A DNA stretch of 64,000 bases, from positions 248,001-312,000 of the forward strand of contig NZ_FLLQ01000002.1 of NCBI RefSeq assembly GCF_900088415.1, written 5' to 3'. This document shows positions 26,666 to 36,488 of the stretch, in pieces (within the stretch, counting starts at the first letter, position 1; the number at the start of each line of letters is the position of its first letter). Position numbers and translations under genes: made by a program. Source of the stretch: Vibrio mediterranei. Lineage in GTDB: Bacteria; Pseudomonadota; Gammaproteobacteria; Enterobacterales; Vibrionaceae. The notes beneath the pieces are model-generated. The model saw only the letters and a program-made list of their open reading frames with translations. It did not search any database and had not been told where the DNA came from.

Positions 26666-27907
26666 ATGCAACAGGTAAAAAACCTCGCTATCGTGAATGG
26701 ATTAACTATCGACCAGTTCACACCAAAGTATAAGCGTCTCATACTACCTATTGCTATGGCTGCCCTACTCGCCTCTAGCGTTACTAGAGAAGTCACAATG
26801 AATGCGCTTTCCGATGCTTTCTGGGCAGTCTCCTGCTATGTCGTATTTACCTTAGTCGTTTATCATCAAATATCTCAACTGATATCTAGTCAAAACCGAC
26901 TCGTCGAGCTTTACCACCACTCACCAACACATCAAGTTGTCTTTTCTTCGTTGTTAGGGGCTCTGCCCGGCTGTGGTGGCGCCATAATTGTCACGACGCA
27001 GTTTGTTTCCGGTCGAGTTGGCTTCGGTTCCGTCGTTGCGGTATTAACGGCAACAATGGGTGATGCCGCATTCTTGATTCTAGCGAGTAAACCTAGCGTG
27101 GGATTAGGCCTTGTCGCGATGGGTGTCGTTGTCGGGATGATCTCAGGGTTAATTGTAAACAAAATACACGCTGCCGATTTCCTGCGCCCTAAATCCGCTA
27201 ATCCTTCGGCAAAACGCGTCTCACAAGTAAATAACACAGATAATACCGATTGCACATGCAAAACCACACAGGAATCAACGGGGGTTCAAAGAGCAGCGAT
27301 CAATCTACAAGGACTATTCTGGAAGTGGATTATTGTGCCCGCTTTGATAATTGCCTTTGCCATGTCATTTCAGGTCGACATAAACCAAGTACTTGGTTTG
27401 CCAGCGAACAGTATTGAGTGGACTGGTGCGGTCTTAGCGGTGGTAATGATGTTTTTGTGGGCCTTCACCAAAGAAATCAACGACTATCAAAGCACGGTCG
27501 CAGAAGACGCTAAAATCGCGTCATCACACCCAATGCAAAAAGCAGCACAAGACACTCATTTTGTAAGTGCTTGGGTCATAGTGGCGTTTTTGTTTTTTGA
27601 GCTAAGTGTCCACTTTGCACATATCGATTTAGGTTCTGCGCTATCTGGTTATGGCGTTTATATGCCTCTTGTAGGAATGCTGGTTGGTCTACTACCGGGT
27701 TGCGGACCGCAAATTTTGGTAACTAGTCTTTATATTACTGGTGCGATGCCAATGTCCGCGCAAGTTTCGAATGCTATCTCTAACGATGGGGATGCTTTGT
27801 TTCCTGCTATCGCACTCGCTCCTAAAGCTGCGTTAGCCGCTACATTTTACTCGGCAATACCCGCAATCGTCGTGGGTTACGGGTATTACTGGTTGTTTGA
27901 ACTATAA
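26666..27907 (+). CDS. Putative manganese transporter (ArsP_2/MntX-like)
   Basis: A 413-residue membrane protein with about ten segments in two homologous halves. Each half carries the same motif, GALPGCGGAIIVTT near residue 95 and GLLPGCGPQILVTS near 345, with a conserved MGDAAFLILA or DGDALFPAIA following; this duplicated layout matches the family annotated as putative manganese transporter (PF11449, ArsP_2). A hydrophilic loop in the middle has Cys-x-Cys (DCTCKTT). I chose the ATG at 26666 (GGTGAAATGT before it); the upstream ATG overlaps the -10 box. Control by two Fur/Mur boxes and the divergent Mn-pyrophosphatase both support manganese. Direction of transport is not shown by sequence. 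Confidence 0.8.
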   Translation: MQQVKNLAIVNGLTIDQFTPKYKRLILPIAMAALLASSVTREVTMNALSDAFWAVSCYVVFTLVVYHQISQLISSQNRLVELYHHSPTHQVVFSSLLGALPGCGGAIIVTTQFVSGRVGFGSVVAVLTATMGDAAFLILASKPSVGLGLVAMGVVVGMISGLIVNKIHAADFLRPKSANPSAKRVSQVNNTDNTDCTCKTTQESTGVQRAAINLQGLFWKWIIVPALIIAFAMSFQVDINQVLGLPANSIEWTGAVLAVVMMFLWAFTKEINDYQSTVAEDAKIASSHPMQKAAQDTHFVSAWVIVAFLFFELSVHFAHIDLGSALSGYGVYMPLVGMLVGLLPGCGPQILVTSLYITGAMPMSAQVSNAISNDGDALFPAIALAPKAALAATFYSAIPAIVVGYGYYWLFEL

Positions 27908-27920
27908 TTCTGTCAACTGG

Positions 27921-29663
27921 TTAAGTGATGACCGATACGATTGCACGACTGTCGAGTCCTCGATTAACCGGAATAATTTGGATCTGAACCGGTTCTTTAT
28001 TGAGTTTCTCTCCCGTCCAGTAATCGAACCAGTCACAAGGTAACTCAGCGGTTAGGGTGTACTCCGTTACATCATCGTCATAGTGGAACAAACAATGCAC
28101 TCTGCGATCCTCTGACAGCTTCAACATTGCGTGATTCATCGACAGTGATGTAAATGTTGACGCATTGGTCGAGTGTCGCTGGCGTGACACCAACCGTGCC
28201 AGTGTTTCTTCAGCAAATGGCGTCAGTTCTGGTAATGGATCTCCCGACAACAACAATCCACCACTCGCCAGCAGAACATTACGATGGAATTCGTAACTGG
28301 CTCTATCGGTGCCCTGATTAGGTAGTGAAGTAAACGTGGCACAATCTGGATCAATTAACCACAACCTCTGATGTTGCCAACTGCGATAGAACGTCTCCTT
28401 AGCAATTTGCTCAAATCGATGTGGATCGCGTTCTACGTCATCAGAAACACGCATTGCATCAACCAACCCAAGTGAAGGCCACATTGGTGCGTTGCAACCC
28501 AGAACTAAGGCGTCGCCAGCACCTTCGTTTATTGCTGCCATACCTAGGCGATAAGCTTCAACACCAGTGACACCTTTCTGGTAACATTGACCTTTTAAGG
28601 TTCCCCAGTAGTTGGCATCCAGCTTGAACAGCTCCACACCCCACTCTTCTCTCATGGTTTTAACAACACGAGTTAAGTGCTCTTGAACTTCTGGATGTGA
28701 CGCATCAAGGATGTACCATGGCGTACAGCGCCAACCGCCATAAGTAATATCCTCCGCCTTAAGCAGTTCACCATTGTCATGCTTTAGAAACCATTCAGGG
28801 TGATTTTTAAATACTTCCGATTCCGCTTGAGCGATAAATGGTGCCATCCATATGGCCGGTTTTTTTCCTTTTTCACGAATATTGTTGATCAGTGATTTTA
28901 CGCCACCTTCAAATTTTTCCGACGGTGTTAACCAGTCTCCCATAAAAGATTGGTAACCGTCATCAAGCAGCACCCACTCCAAGTCAAACATCTTATCAGC
29001 CATGATTTCGACGTTTTCAAGCACGTTTTGCTTAGTTACATCGGCATAGTATGCGTACCAAGAACACCAACCGATGGGACTGTCACCTGAGACGCCAATT
29101 CTGGTGGGATGATGATTTGAAATGAGGTTAGCGTATTCGTTGTAGACCGACTCTAGGCTATCGCCATGCAAGACCGTTAGCGATTCCAATTGATTGTTTT
29201 CCCAATGCTGCGGAGAGCTTTCTTCACCATCAATCAAGGCCACAATGTCTACGCCATGACCGGTATGTTGCAGTTCAAAATAACCGGCGAAGCGATGGCA
29301 TGAGGTAAAACCATATAGGTGAAAGCCAGTAGACTGCTCAACAACCAGATAATTGTAGAAACGGCGCGGAGCATCTTCAGGATATATTCGATAACTACTG
29401 TTGTTATCTGGGCAGCGGCCTATATCAATAAAGCCATCAAGTTTTCCTGCGGTTTGGCACAGCATTTGGAAACCATCACCAAGAACGTACGCTCCAGATT
29501 CGATCTGATTTTCAAACTGCACTAATGCGGTACGGGACGACAAAGGAGAGAAATGAAGACTAACATTTTCAAAATGCAGCTCTTTGCCTTGTTTGGTTAC
29601 CTTAATTTCAGGATTGATAGCCAATGCATCAAGCTCTTGAGATACAGGGATATATTCGGTCAT
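27921..29663 (-). CDS. Alpha-galactosidase, GH36 family
   Basis: A 580-residue enzyme of clan GH-D that releases alpha-linked galactose from sugars such as melibiose or raffinose. The catalytic nucleophile is Asp349 in LFKLDANYWG; the acid/base is Asp408 or 409 in MRVSDDVERD. Barrel signatures PIGWCSWYAYY and EWVLLDDGYQ are clear. There is no signal peptide, so it is cytoplasmic. The ATG at 29663 follows GAGGGTTCA; another ATG five codons earlier lacks a ribosome-binding site. No galactoside transporter or regulator is adjacent; the sucrose operon at 4-8 kb is too far to be linked. It converges with the manganese transporter. Confidence 0.88.
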   Translation of the reverse strand: MTEYIPVSQELDALAINPEIKVTKQGKELHFENVSLHFSPLSSRTALVQFENQIESGAYVLGDGFQMLCQTAGKLDGFIDIGRCPDNNSSYRIYPEDAPRRFYNYLVVEQSTGFHLYGFTSCHRFAGYFELQHTGHGVDIVALIDGEESSPQHWENNQLESLTVLHGDSLESVYNEYANLISNHHPTRIGVSGDSPIGWCSWYAYYADVTKQNVLENVEIMADKMFDLEWVLLDDGYQSFMGDWLTPSEKFEGGVKSLINNIREKGKKPAIWMAPFIAQAESEVFKNHPEWFLKHDNGELLKAEDITYGGWRCTPWYILDASHPEVQEHLTRVVKTMREEWGVELFKLDANYWGTLKGQCYQKGVTGVEAYRLGMAAINEGAGDALVLGCNAPMWPSLGLVDAMRVSDDVERDPHRFEQIAKETFYRSWQHQRLWLIDPDCATFTSLPNQGTDRASYEFHRNVLLASGGLLLSGDPLPELTPFAEETLARLVSRQRHSTNASTFTSLSMNHAMLKLSEDRRVHCLFHYDDDVTEYTLTAELPCDWFDYWTGEKLNKEPVQIQIIPVNRGLDSRAIVSVIT

Positions 29664-29714
29664 TGAACCCTCGACCATAAATTAGGAAGTTGCTCAATAA
29701 GTATATTGTTAGGT

Positions 29715-29744
29715 AAAAAAAAACCCATCCTAATGGACGGGTTT
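29715..29744 (-). terminator. Terminator of the tor operon
   Basis: On the minus strand AACCCGTCC pairs with GGATGGGTT (one G-U) around ATTA and is followed by a run of nine T. It is 37 bases past the torA stop. Confidence 0.88.
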
Positions 29745-29780
29745 TGTGTACTAGTTAAAACTATGGGAGACCAATTGCAA

Positions 29781-32243
29781 TTAAGCTACTTCGATCGGTC
29801 CACCGAACGACGTCACTGGCGGCACTTTGCCTGTGAACTTCTCGAAGTTTACAAGACAAGTATTTGCAGATGTCGCCTGTGCCAGCTCAGAAGAAGGAAT
29901 ATCTTGAGTTAGCGTATTTGGATCACCATAGGTATCGATCGCACCGATTTTTTCGTTTAGAGGACCATACCAAGCCCCCTCTTCAATACGAACCACACCA
30001 GGTGCATAGCTATCAGTAACCACAGCACCCGCTAGAAGCTGACCACGGTCATTGAATACGCGAACCAAATCACCGTCTTTAATGCCTTTTGCTTTTGCAT
30101 CTTGAGGGTTGATGTAGATTGGCTCACGCCCCTGTACAGCATAAGTCGCGCGGAATTCTTCAGATTCACACATTTGTGAGTGAAGACGCTTGTCCGGGTG
30201 GCACGATTGTAGCCAGTACGGGTGCTTGTCAGAACCAGGACCGCCATGTGAACGCTCAGATTTTTCAAACCACATTGGGTGCTCTTGGCAATATTCGTAA
30301 CCCATGTTGCCGATAGTACGGCTAGTGATTTCGATAAAGCCTGAAGGCGTACCCAGTGCGTTGATCTCTGGATCTTCACGGAAGTCAGCGTGGCGAACCC
30401 AAGGTTTACCAGTACCGAAGTCAAGGAAGCCTTTTTCCCAGAACTCTTCAAACTCTGGTAATTCAAACTTGCCTTTGTTCGCTTCTTTACAGTTGTTATA
30501 AAGCGACTTAACCCATTCCATTTCAGACATACCACGAGTGTAATCGTCTGAACGACCCCAACGACGAGTAAGCTCAGTCATGATCTCGAAGTCTGTCTTC
30601 GATTGGAATAGCGGGTCGACCAGCTTATGCATCGCGATTAGGCCACGGCCAGAGTATGCACCATAACCATCAATATCGTTACGTTCCCACTGAGTACAAG
30701 CAGGTAATACGATATCAGAGAAACGACACGTTGCTGTCCAAGCAAAATCAACAGCGACCACAGTGTGAAGGTTACGGAACGCTTTCTTCATGCGGTTGCG
30801 ATCTTGGTGGTGATGCCAAGGGTTGTTACCACTAAACACCATCATCTTAAGATCTGGTAGCGTCACAACAGAACCATTTGAATTGATCTTCTTACCCGGC
30901 TCTACAAGACTATCTACCCAACGCGCTACAGGAATAACTCGGCTGTAACCGTTGAAGTCTTGGTTGGTGTACTTAGGCTTTTGACCTTGGTCGATATTCA
31001 ATGGGAATGAACCCGGTGCTGCGAAGCCTGTTGATGGTACGCCAATACCTGAGTAGTGGTGACCGTATGATACACCGCCGCCTGGCAGACCAATTTGACC
31101 GATCATTGAGGCAAGTACGGCACCCATCCAGTATGGTTGCTCACCATGTTCTTGGCGTTGTACACACCAACCAAATAGGATTTGAGTGCGCCCTTGAACC
31201 AGCATACGTGCAAACTCACGAATCTTGTCCGCAGGAACACCACAGATGTCTGCAGCCCACTCTGGAGTTTTCTCAACCTTGTCTTTGGTCTCACCCTGAA
31301 CGTACTTGATGAAGTCTTCGAAACCTAGGCAATACGTATCGATGAACTTTTTATCATACAAGTCTTCGTTATAAAGAGTGTGAGCCATACCTAGCATGAA
31401 CGCCACGTCTGTTTGCGGGTTCACATATAGGTGTTCGTTTTCTAGATAGCGTTGAGTCTTGTTTTTAACTGGGTCAACAGAAATAACATTGATCTCTTTC
31501 TTCGCTACTTTTTCTTTAAGCTGTTCTAGGTAAGCAAACGACTCATGTGTTTCACAAGTCCAACCTACCTGCAGGTTTTTCACTGGATCGTTAGCCCAAA
31601 GAATAATGTTGTCACTATTCTCAAGGATCAGTTCCCAAGACGTACCCTGTGCGTAAACTTCTGTAGAGCCAAGCACGTAAGGTAGGATTGTCTGACCTGC
31701 ACCAGTTGAGTAGTCACCCACTTTCTTAACAGAATAGCCGTGTAGGCCCATGGCACGCATCATGTGGTTAGTACAGCTGTGGAACTGACCTGTTTGACGC
31801 CAACCTGTTTGACCTGTGTGCAGTGCCCATGGACCGTAATCTTTCTGTACACGTTCTAGTTCACGGTAGAACAGGTCAAGTGCCTCATCCCACGTCACAC
31901 GTACAAAACGGTTGTTACCACGAGTTTCAGCAGCATATTTGTGCTTCTTGAACCAATCAAGGCGAACCATTGGGTAACGCACACGTGATGGGCTGTAAAT
32001 AATACCCTTAATGCCGTTAAGCATGTCAGTTGGGTACTTATCAAGTTCTAACGGTTTAATTTCTTGAACTTTTCCGCCCCATACACGGGCGCGAAACGCG
32101 CCCCAGTGAGAACCAGATGTCTTCCAAGTACCATCAGTTTCCGCTGCACTTGCAGACGCCGAAGCCAGCAAACTTGGTCCAATCAGTGCTGCTGCACTTG
32201 AGCCAGCTGCGCCTTTAAGGAAGCTTCTTCTTGTAATTGCCAT
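29781..32243 (-). CDS. torA: Trimethylamine-N-oxide reductase, catalytic subunit
   Basis: An 820-residue periplasmic molybdenum (bis-MGD) enzyme that reduces TMAO to trimethylamine in anaerobic respiration. A twin-arginine signal is at the start ([10 protein letters not shown], cleaved after ASASA). The molybdopterin oxidoreductase domain includes [20 protein letters not shown] near residue 140 and [19 protein letters not shown], and the C-terminal molydopterin-binding domain starts near 690 ([20 protein letters not shown]). It receives electrons from TorC encoded just upstream (23-base gap). The chaperone gene torD is not adjacent. Confidence 0.97.
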   Translation of the reverse strand: MAITRRSFLKGAAGSSAAALIGPSLLASASASAAETDGTWKTSGSHWGAFRARVWGGKVQEIKPLELDKYPTDMLNGIKGIIYSPSRVRYPMVRLDWFKKHKYAAETRGNNRFVRVTWDEALDLFYRELERVQKDYGPWALHTGQTGWRQTGQFHSCTNHMMRAMGLHGYSVKKVGDYSTGAGQTILPYVLGSTEVYAQGTSWELILENSDNIILWANDPVKNLQVGWTCETHESFAYLEQLKEKVAKKEINVISVDPVKNKTQRYLENEHLYVNPQTDVAFMLGMAHTLYNEDLYDKKFIDTYCLGFEDFIKYVQGETKDKVEKTPEWAADICGVPADKIREFARMLVQGRTQILFGWCVQRQEHGEQPYWMGAVLASMIGQIGLPGGGVSYGHHYSGIGVPSTGFAAPGSFPLNIDQGQKPKYTNQDFNGYSRVIPVARWVDSLVEPGKKINSNGSVVTLPDLKMMVFSGNNPWHHHQDRNRMKKAFRNLHTVVAVDFAWTATCRFSDIVLPACTQWERNDIDGYGAYSGRGLIAMHKLVDPLFQSKTDFEIMTELTRRWGRSDDYTRGMSEMEWVKSLYNNCKEANKGKFELPEFEEFWEKGFLDFGTGKPWVRHADFREDPEINALGTPSGFIEITSRTIGNMGYEYCQEHPMWFEKSERSHGGPGSDKHPYWLQSCHPDKRLHSQMCESEEFRATYAVQGREPIYINPQDAKAKGIKDGDLVRVFNDRGQLLAGAVVTDSYAPGVVRIEEGAWYGPLNEKIGAIDTYGDPNTLTQDIPSSELAQATSANTCLVNFEKFTGKVPPVTSFGGPIEVA

Positions 32244-32266
32244 TTTATTACTCCAATTGACGTCTA

Positions 32267-33448
32267 TTAGTGGTGACCTTCAGAATAATCTGAAGAGTGC
32301 TTCTGTAGATACTTAAGAACAAGCGCTTCTGTATCTGTGTCGAAGTTCACGAATGCGATCATACCGTCTAGCATACCTACCCAACCGTTAGCACTGAAGT
32401 GCGCAACATCCGGTTGTGTGTGACATGTAGAACAGTTGGTTTGATACGCTTCACCAGCTGCATCCCAAATTGGATTGAAGTCAGACACCATAGAACCTTG
32501 TTTCATCCAAAGATCCACGGCAACTTTCTCCCAAGGAAGACCCGTCAACTCATCTTCTTTCTTCTCGCCGACATGAACGTCACTGCTCTGAGATACTTCA
32601 CGAGTTAGAATCGCGGTAGAAATGTTCTTACCAAAGTCTTCTTGAATAACGCGACCGAAGCCTTTCGCTTTACGCCAGCCGTCAATTTCAACTTTAATCA
32701 TGTCACCTTTCACATCCAGGATTTCAACTTTACTTGCAGGGCTTAGTAGACCTGCTTCAGTTGTACCCGTTTCGTCTGTATAAAGAGGTAGGTGACGAAT
32801 GGACACCACTTCACCGCCTTTAGAGTAAGACGTGCTATTTGCAACTTGCTCTAGGTCACCCACAATACCGCTTGCTTTAGCCATATCTTTAGGCAAGTTG
32901 TGCGCAATACCTTTGTGACAGTCAACGCAGCTTTGGTCACGTTCAGCCGCTGATTTCATTTGGATACGAGCGGTTGGAGACATTTGCTCAAAGTCCATTG
33001 ACTCATAGTTGTGACAGTTTTTACATTCTAAAGATTTGTTGGCAGAGAAACGATCCCACTCGTGACGAGCGAGTTCGAAACGACGCGCTTCGAATTTCTC
33101 TGGTGTATCTAGATCGCCAAATACTTGCGCGAATACTTCTTTAGAAGCCTGCATCTTACGTGCAATTTTGTCCGTCCAGTTATGAGGAACGTGACAGTCT
33201 GGACAAGTAGCACGAACACCTGAGTGGTTTTTCCAGTGAACGGTTTCTTGTAGTTCTACGTATACGTTGTCACGCATCGTGTGACAACTAATACAGAATT
33301 CTTCTGTGTTTGTTGCTTCTAGCGCAGTGTTAAAGCCACCCCAGAAAATAACACCTGCGATAAAACCACCAGCAGTCAACACACCCAAGCTGATGTGAAC
33401 TGCAGGGCGACTGATAGTACGCCAAAGTTTGATTAAAAAGGATTTCAT
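32267..33448 (-). CDS. torC: Pentaheme c-type cytochrome TorC
   Basis: A 393-residue membrane-anchored cytochrome of the NapC/NirT type that passes electrons from menaquinol to TorA. One N-terminal anchor (about 17-38) is followed by four heme motifs in the NapC-like part: FCISCHTM (52-56), CPDCH (82-86), CKNCH (142-146), CVDCH (174-178). A fifth, CSTCH, is in the C-terminal extension that marks TorC. It follows torE with a 44-base gap and precedes torA. Confidence 0.97.
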   Translation of the reverse strand: MKSFLIKLWRTISRPAVHISLGVLTAGGFIAGVIFWGGFNTALEATNTEEFCISCHTMRDNVYVELQETVHWKNHSGVRATCPDCHVPHNWTDKIARKMQASKEVFAQVFGDLDTPEKFEARRFELARHEWDRFSANKSLECKNCHNYESMDFEQMSPTARIQMKSAAERDQSCVDCHKGIAHNLPKDMAKASGIVGDLEQVANSTSYSKGGEVVSIRHLPLYTDETGTTEAGLLSPASKVEILDVKGDMIKVEIDGWRKAKGFGRVIQEDFGKNISTAILTREVSQSSDVHVGEKKEDELTGLPWEKVAVDLWMKQGSMVSDFNPIWDAAGEAYQTNCSTCHTQPDVAHFSANGWVGMLDGMIAFVNFDTDTEALVLKYLQKHSSDYSEGHH

Positions 33449-33492
33449 GACTAACTCTCTTGAATATCGTAAATGAATAAAGGGCTATGGAA

Positions 33493-33669
33493 TTAGCCGT
33501 GTACACCAGGAGGACCAAATACGAAGATTTGAAGCATCCAAACGATAAATCCGTAACCACCTACGATGGCTACACTCAAAAGAGGGAAGAAGACGGCGCA
33601 GATGAAGAAAAATGATTTCCACTCCATACCATGCTTTTCAGCACTCTCAACTTTGTTAACATCACTCAT
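33493..33669 (-). CDS. torE: TMAO reductase system small membrane protein TorE
   Basis: A 58-residue protein: a charged N-terminus (SDVNKVESAEKHGMEWKS), then one hydrophobic segment (FFFICAVFFPLLSVAIVGGY) and a second short one, ending FGPPGVHG. It matches the TorE/NapE family of small proteins encoded ahead of torCA in Vibrio and Shewanella; its precise role is unknown. The ATG at 33669 gives the normal family start; an upstream start would add 19 residues not typical of the family. It is the first gene of torECA. Confidence 0.9.
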   Translation of the reverse strand: MSDVNKVESAEKHGMEWKSFFFICAVFFPLLSVAIVGGYGFIVWMLQIFVFGPPGVHG

Positions 33670-34096
33670 ACATTTGCCTATTTTGTATCGTGTATAGTTT
33701 GCGAATTGCACTAGTTTGCAACTCAATTATTTAATATCTCTATTGGAAAATGCTAAACCATACTAACCGTGTGGTTCAATCAATTCCGACCATTCATACC
33801 TTATTAATCAACCGTTTTTTGAGTTCATCCAGAGATGTATTTAATTAAAAATCGATGTGTAATTTTGTTAACAGTTATGAAAAAATAATATCGTTATAAG
33901 TATGTAAAACACCTTACAATTTTGCAACTTTAACCCTTTAGAGTAAGCTCGAAAATTTAGTTTCTGGCGTGAGATTTTTAGATTTAACCCACATATTTGT
34001 TAAAGAAATGTATCTATATCTCGTTTAAAAATAGGTGGTTAAGCATTCAGTTTGCGGTAGAATTTAGTCTCTCGAACACCACTAAATAGGGTCAAT
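33670..34096. other. Intergenic region between torE and fetB
   Basis: This 427-base AT-rich space separates divergent genes and must hold both promoters. The stretches CATTCATACC (33790s) and GAGTTCATCC (33820s) resemble the TorR decamer (CTGTTCATAT) only loosely. I see no gene, no strong hairpin and no full-consensus promoter. Confidence 0.4.
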
Positions 34097-34891
34097 ATGC
34101 AGCAAGTCGTCGATATAAGTTGGTGGCAAATACTCTTGTTTTCACTCACTCTGCTGATCCCGTTTTCTATCAATAACTACTACAAAATCAACATTGGACG
34201 CGATGCCATTGTCGGTTTGGTGAGAATGACGGTACAGCTGGCATTAGTCGGCCTCTACCTTGAATACTTGTTTTATTTAAATAGCTTAGTCATCAATCTT
34301 ATATGGTTAGCGGTGATGATAGTGGTAGGCTCAAACGCTATCGTTAATAAAGCAAAGCTGCCTAAATATCCATTAATGGGCTTCGTCAGCATTGGTCTAG
34401 TAGTCGGTCTATTTCCTATTGTCGGATTGCTGTGCATTGCCATCATCCAACCAGAACCATTTTACAGTGCTCAATACGTCATTCCTTTGGCGGGTATGCT
34501 GTTAGGAAACAGCCTAAGTGGCAATATCGTCGCGTTACAAAACTTTTTTGGCTCTCTAGAAAACCGATGGAGCGAATATGAAGCCTCTATCGCGTTAGGA
34601 GCACCGATTCCTCTAGCGACCCTGCCTTTTATTAAGGTCGCACTCCAGAAGTCCTTAGCTCCCATTTTAGCGACTATGGCGACGACCGGGTTAGTCTCTC
34701 TCCCTGGCATGATGACTGGTCAAATTTTAGGCGGCGCTAGCCCACTTATAGCAATCAAATATCAGCTTGTCATTATGATTGCGATTTTTGTAATGATGAC
34801 GATCTCAATAACCATCAGCCTTAACTTAGTCGTACGCCGAGGTTTCAACGAAGCCGGCAAACCGAAAATTCGATTTATTGATCCTCAATAG
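34097..34891 (+). CDS. fetB: FetB-type ABC transporter permease
   Basis: A 264-residue membrane protein with about seven segments, matching FetB (YbbM), the permease of the E. coli FetAB system linked to iron export and oxidative-stress resistance. Family signatures include the loop PLAGMLLGNSLSGNIVALQNF and IALGAPIPLATLPFIKVAL, GLVSLPGMMTGQILGGASP. The partner ATPase FetA is normally encoded directly upstream, but here the upstream neighbour is the divergent torE and downstream is the focA region. So its ATPase is either elsewhere or missing. The ATG follows AATAGGGTCAAT. Confidence 0.85.
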   Translation: MQQVVDISWWQILLFSLTLLIPFSINNYYKINIGRDAIVGLVRMTVQLALVGLYLEYLFYLNSLVINLIWLAVMIVVGSNAIVNKAKLPKYPLMGFVSIGLVVGLFPIVGLLCIAIIQPEPFYSAQYVIPLAGMLLGNSLSGNIVALQNFFGSLENRWSEYEASIALGAPIPLATLPFIKVALQKSLAPILATMATTGLVSLPGMMTGQILGGASPLIAIKYQLVIMIAIFVMMTISITISLNLVVRRGFNEAGKPKIRFIDPQ

Positions 34892-34930
34892 ATCTGCAAC
34901 TTTCATTGTTACTCACCAAATTTAAACCAA

Positions 34931-34955
34931 GTTATCCACAACTTATGTGGATAAC
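34931..34955. promoter_or_regulatory. Inverted pair of DnaA boxes
   Basis: Two perfect 9-base DnaA boxes face each other: TTATCCACA (34932-34940) and its complement TGTGGATAA (34946-34954), five bases apart, within a 10-bp inverted repeat. They lie 40 bases after the fetB stop. No T run follows on either strand, so a terminator is less likely. Confidence 0.6.
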
Positions 34956-35073
34956 CAAGCTATTGAGTTTAGTGTAATTATTGGTTCTCAATACTACATA
35001 TGGTGTGCTGATCATACTGGATCAGATTTCTTCATCTTATTGTCATACCTTCTGGTTATTTTGTGTTCTAAAC

Positions 35074-35110
35074 AGTCACTCCTAAATGGAGACACCCATG
35101 GGAGGTGACT
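35074..35110 (+). other. Hairpin before the small ORF
   Basis: AGTCAC-TCC (35074-35082) pairs with GGA-GGTGACT (35101-35110, one bulge), and ATGG/CCAT pair inside (35086-35099). It is 37 bases before the small ORF's start and 25 before its ribosome-binding site, so it may be part of its leader. Confidence 0.45.
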
Positions 35111-35146
35111 TAACGCAGTTCGTATTATCGAGAGAGGAAGGAACCC

Positions 35147-35296
35147 ATGCCGAATAACATGGATTTTGAAGACGGTATAGATAACGAGGCTAAAAACTGG
35201 CTCATTCACGAACCGGAAGAGCTCAGAGATATAATGGCTGACATTCCCTTTTCCGTGGAAGGCAACAGCGCCGCCACAAGAATACCTATATTTTAA
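35147..35296 (+). CDS. Small acidic protein of 49 residues, unknown function
   Basis: The frame opens with ATG after GAGAGGAAGGAACCC, a very strong ribosome-binding site, and ends at TAA before a bidirectional terminator. The protein is acidic, with FEDGIDNEAKNWLIHEPEEL as its core and the C-terminus SAATRIPIF. It has no signal peptide or membrane segment. A good ribosome-binding site, its own terminator and an otherwise empty space support a real gene. I do not recognise the family. A longer frame on the opposite strand (35012-35314) overlaps it and looks like its shadow: it has no ribosome-binding site and crosses the terminator edge. Confidence 0.6.
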   Translation: MPNNMDFEDGIDNEAKNWLIHEPEELRDIMADIPFSVEGNSAATRIPIF

Positions 35297-35317
35297 ATTC
35301 AATGAGACCAACATAAA

Positions 35318-35339
35318 AAAAGCGCCAAAAGGCGCTTTT
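35318..35339. terminator. Bidirectional terminator, small ORF / focA
   Basis: AAAAGCGCC pairs with GGCGCTTTT around AAAA, with flanking A and T runs, between the convergent small ORF and focA. Confidence 0.88.
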
Positions 35340-35356
35340 CTACAAAAATCCGTTAT

Positions 35357-36199
35357 TTAATCTCTTAAGTAGATCAACCAGTAAAGCATACCGACGAAAA
35401 CACCACCACCGATGATGTTGCCAAGCGTTACCGGAATCAAGTTGTTCACGACAAAGGTAACAACATTCAAGTCTGCAAAGTCGGTAGGATTTGCACCAAT
35501 CATTTGCCAAAACTCTGGCGACGCAAAGTTCTTAATACCGATCGCCATTGGTACTTGAAATAAGTTCGCAATACAGTGTTCAAAGCCCGCAGAAACAAAC
35601 ATCGCCACTGGCAAAACCATCACAATGATTTTGTCAGTTAAGGTTCTACCACTGAATGTCATCCAGACAGCTACGCACACCAGTACGTTACACATAATAC
35701 CAAGTGCAACCGCTTGCCAGAAACCATGATGCAGTTTGTGCTGAGCGATATGCATGGTGTTCAGTCCCACCTGCCCTGCATCAAACATATATTGTTTTGC
35801 TGTAAGCATTATTCCAACAAGAAGTAGCGCCCCTAGCATATTGCCGAAATAAACAACGAACCAGTTTTTGAACAGTGAACGCCATGTAATCTTGCCACTG
35901 GCACGAGCAACTAACGTCAGTACCGAACTGGTAAAGAGTTCTCCACCAGTGATAATGACCAGTACTAAACCTAAACTGAACGCCAGTCCACCAAGAAAGC
36001 GAGTGATACCCCAAGGGAGATCACCAGCACCCGTTGTAATGGTTGTATAAAATATAAATGCGATACCTATGTGCAGACCTGCAGTAATCGCCAAAAGAAA
36101 AGACTTCATTGGGTCTTTTGTTGCTTTACCTACACCGGCCTCGGCCGCACGTTCTGCCATTTGTGGTGGCAATAAGGCATCAAACTGATTCATTTCCAT
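35357..36199 (-). CDS. focA: Formate transporter FocA
   Basis: A 280-residue pentameric formate channel of the FNT family with six membrane segments. The sequence follows E. coli FocA closely: LLPPQMAERAAEAGVGKATK at the start, FLLAITAGLHIGIAF, the gating histidine in AGFEHCIANLF, and SPEFWQMIG, PVTLGNIIGGG at the end. pflB, which usually follows focA in enterics, is not adjacent. A CRP-type site lies upstream. Formate made in fermentation leaves, and can re-enter, through this channel. Confidence 0.95.
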   Translation of the reverse strand: MEMNQFDALLPPQMAERAAEAGVGKATKDPMKSFLLAITAGLHIGIAFIFYTTITTGAGDLPWGITRFLGGLAFSLGLVLVIITGGELFTSSVLTLVARASGKITWRSLFKNWFVVYFGNMLGALLLVGIMLTAKQYMFDAGQVGLNTMHIAQHKLHHGFWQAVALGIMCNVLVCVAVWMTFSGRTLTDKIIVMVLPVAMFVSAGFEHCIANLFQVPMAIGIKNFASPEFWQMIGANPTDFADLNVVTFVVNNLIPVTLGNIIGGGVFVGMLYWLIYLRD

Positions 36200-36334
36200 T
36201 TTGCTCTATACATATTTGGTTACATGTCAACTGGGCGCGGATAATCGCTCCAATCAATAGATAAAGCAAGATCTATTTAGCACTTTAATTGCGTTTTTCT
36301 TGACAGGTGGTAAATGAATCTGCAGTAAGGTTTA

Positions 36335-36350
36335 TGTGACAAGGATCACT
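36335..36350 (-). promoter_or_regulatory. CRP site upstream of focA
   Basis: TGTGA (36335-36339), six bases, TCACT (36346-36350) matches the CRP consensus TGTGA-N6-TCACA at nine of ten positions. It is about 140 bases before the focA start. Activation by CRP is inferred. Confidence 0.6.
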
Positions 36351-36429
36351 CGCTGATTTTCAAAAATAAGTGTTTATATTTCACTATTGAAAATGTTGAA
36401 CTTGGATCTCGGTAATAAAGGTAACTGAT

Positions 36430-36455
36430 AAAAAAACGCCGCATGACGCGGCGTT
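36430..36455 (-). terminator. Terminator of the coiled-coil lipoprotein gene
   Basis: On the minus strand AACGCCGC pairs with GCGGCGTT around five bases and is followed by a T run. It is 34 bases after the stop. Confidence 0.85.
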
Positions 36456-36488
36456 GATTAGAAAGATGTGAGACTTTAAAACAAGCCG

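Noticed and set aside
30032..30535. 167-codon minus-strand frame inside torA
   Set aside because: Out-of-frame shadow of torA, without known similarity.
33780..33840. TorR boxes upstream of torE
   Set aside because: Only loose matches to the decamer; too weak to annotate.
34931..34955. Simple terminator of fetB
   Set aside because: The inverted repeat has no T run on either strand and equals two perfect DnaA boxes.
35012..35314. 100-codon open frame on the minus strand
   Set aside because: It overlaps the better-supported 49-residue plus-strand ORF, has no ribosome-binding site and starts close to the terminator stem.
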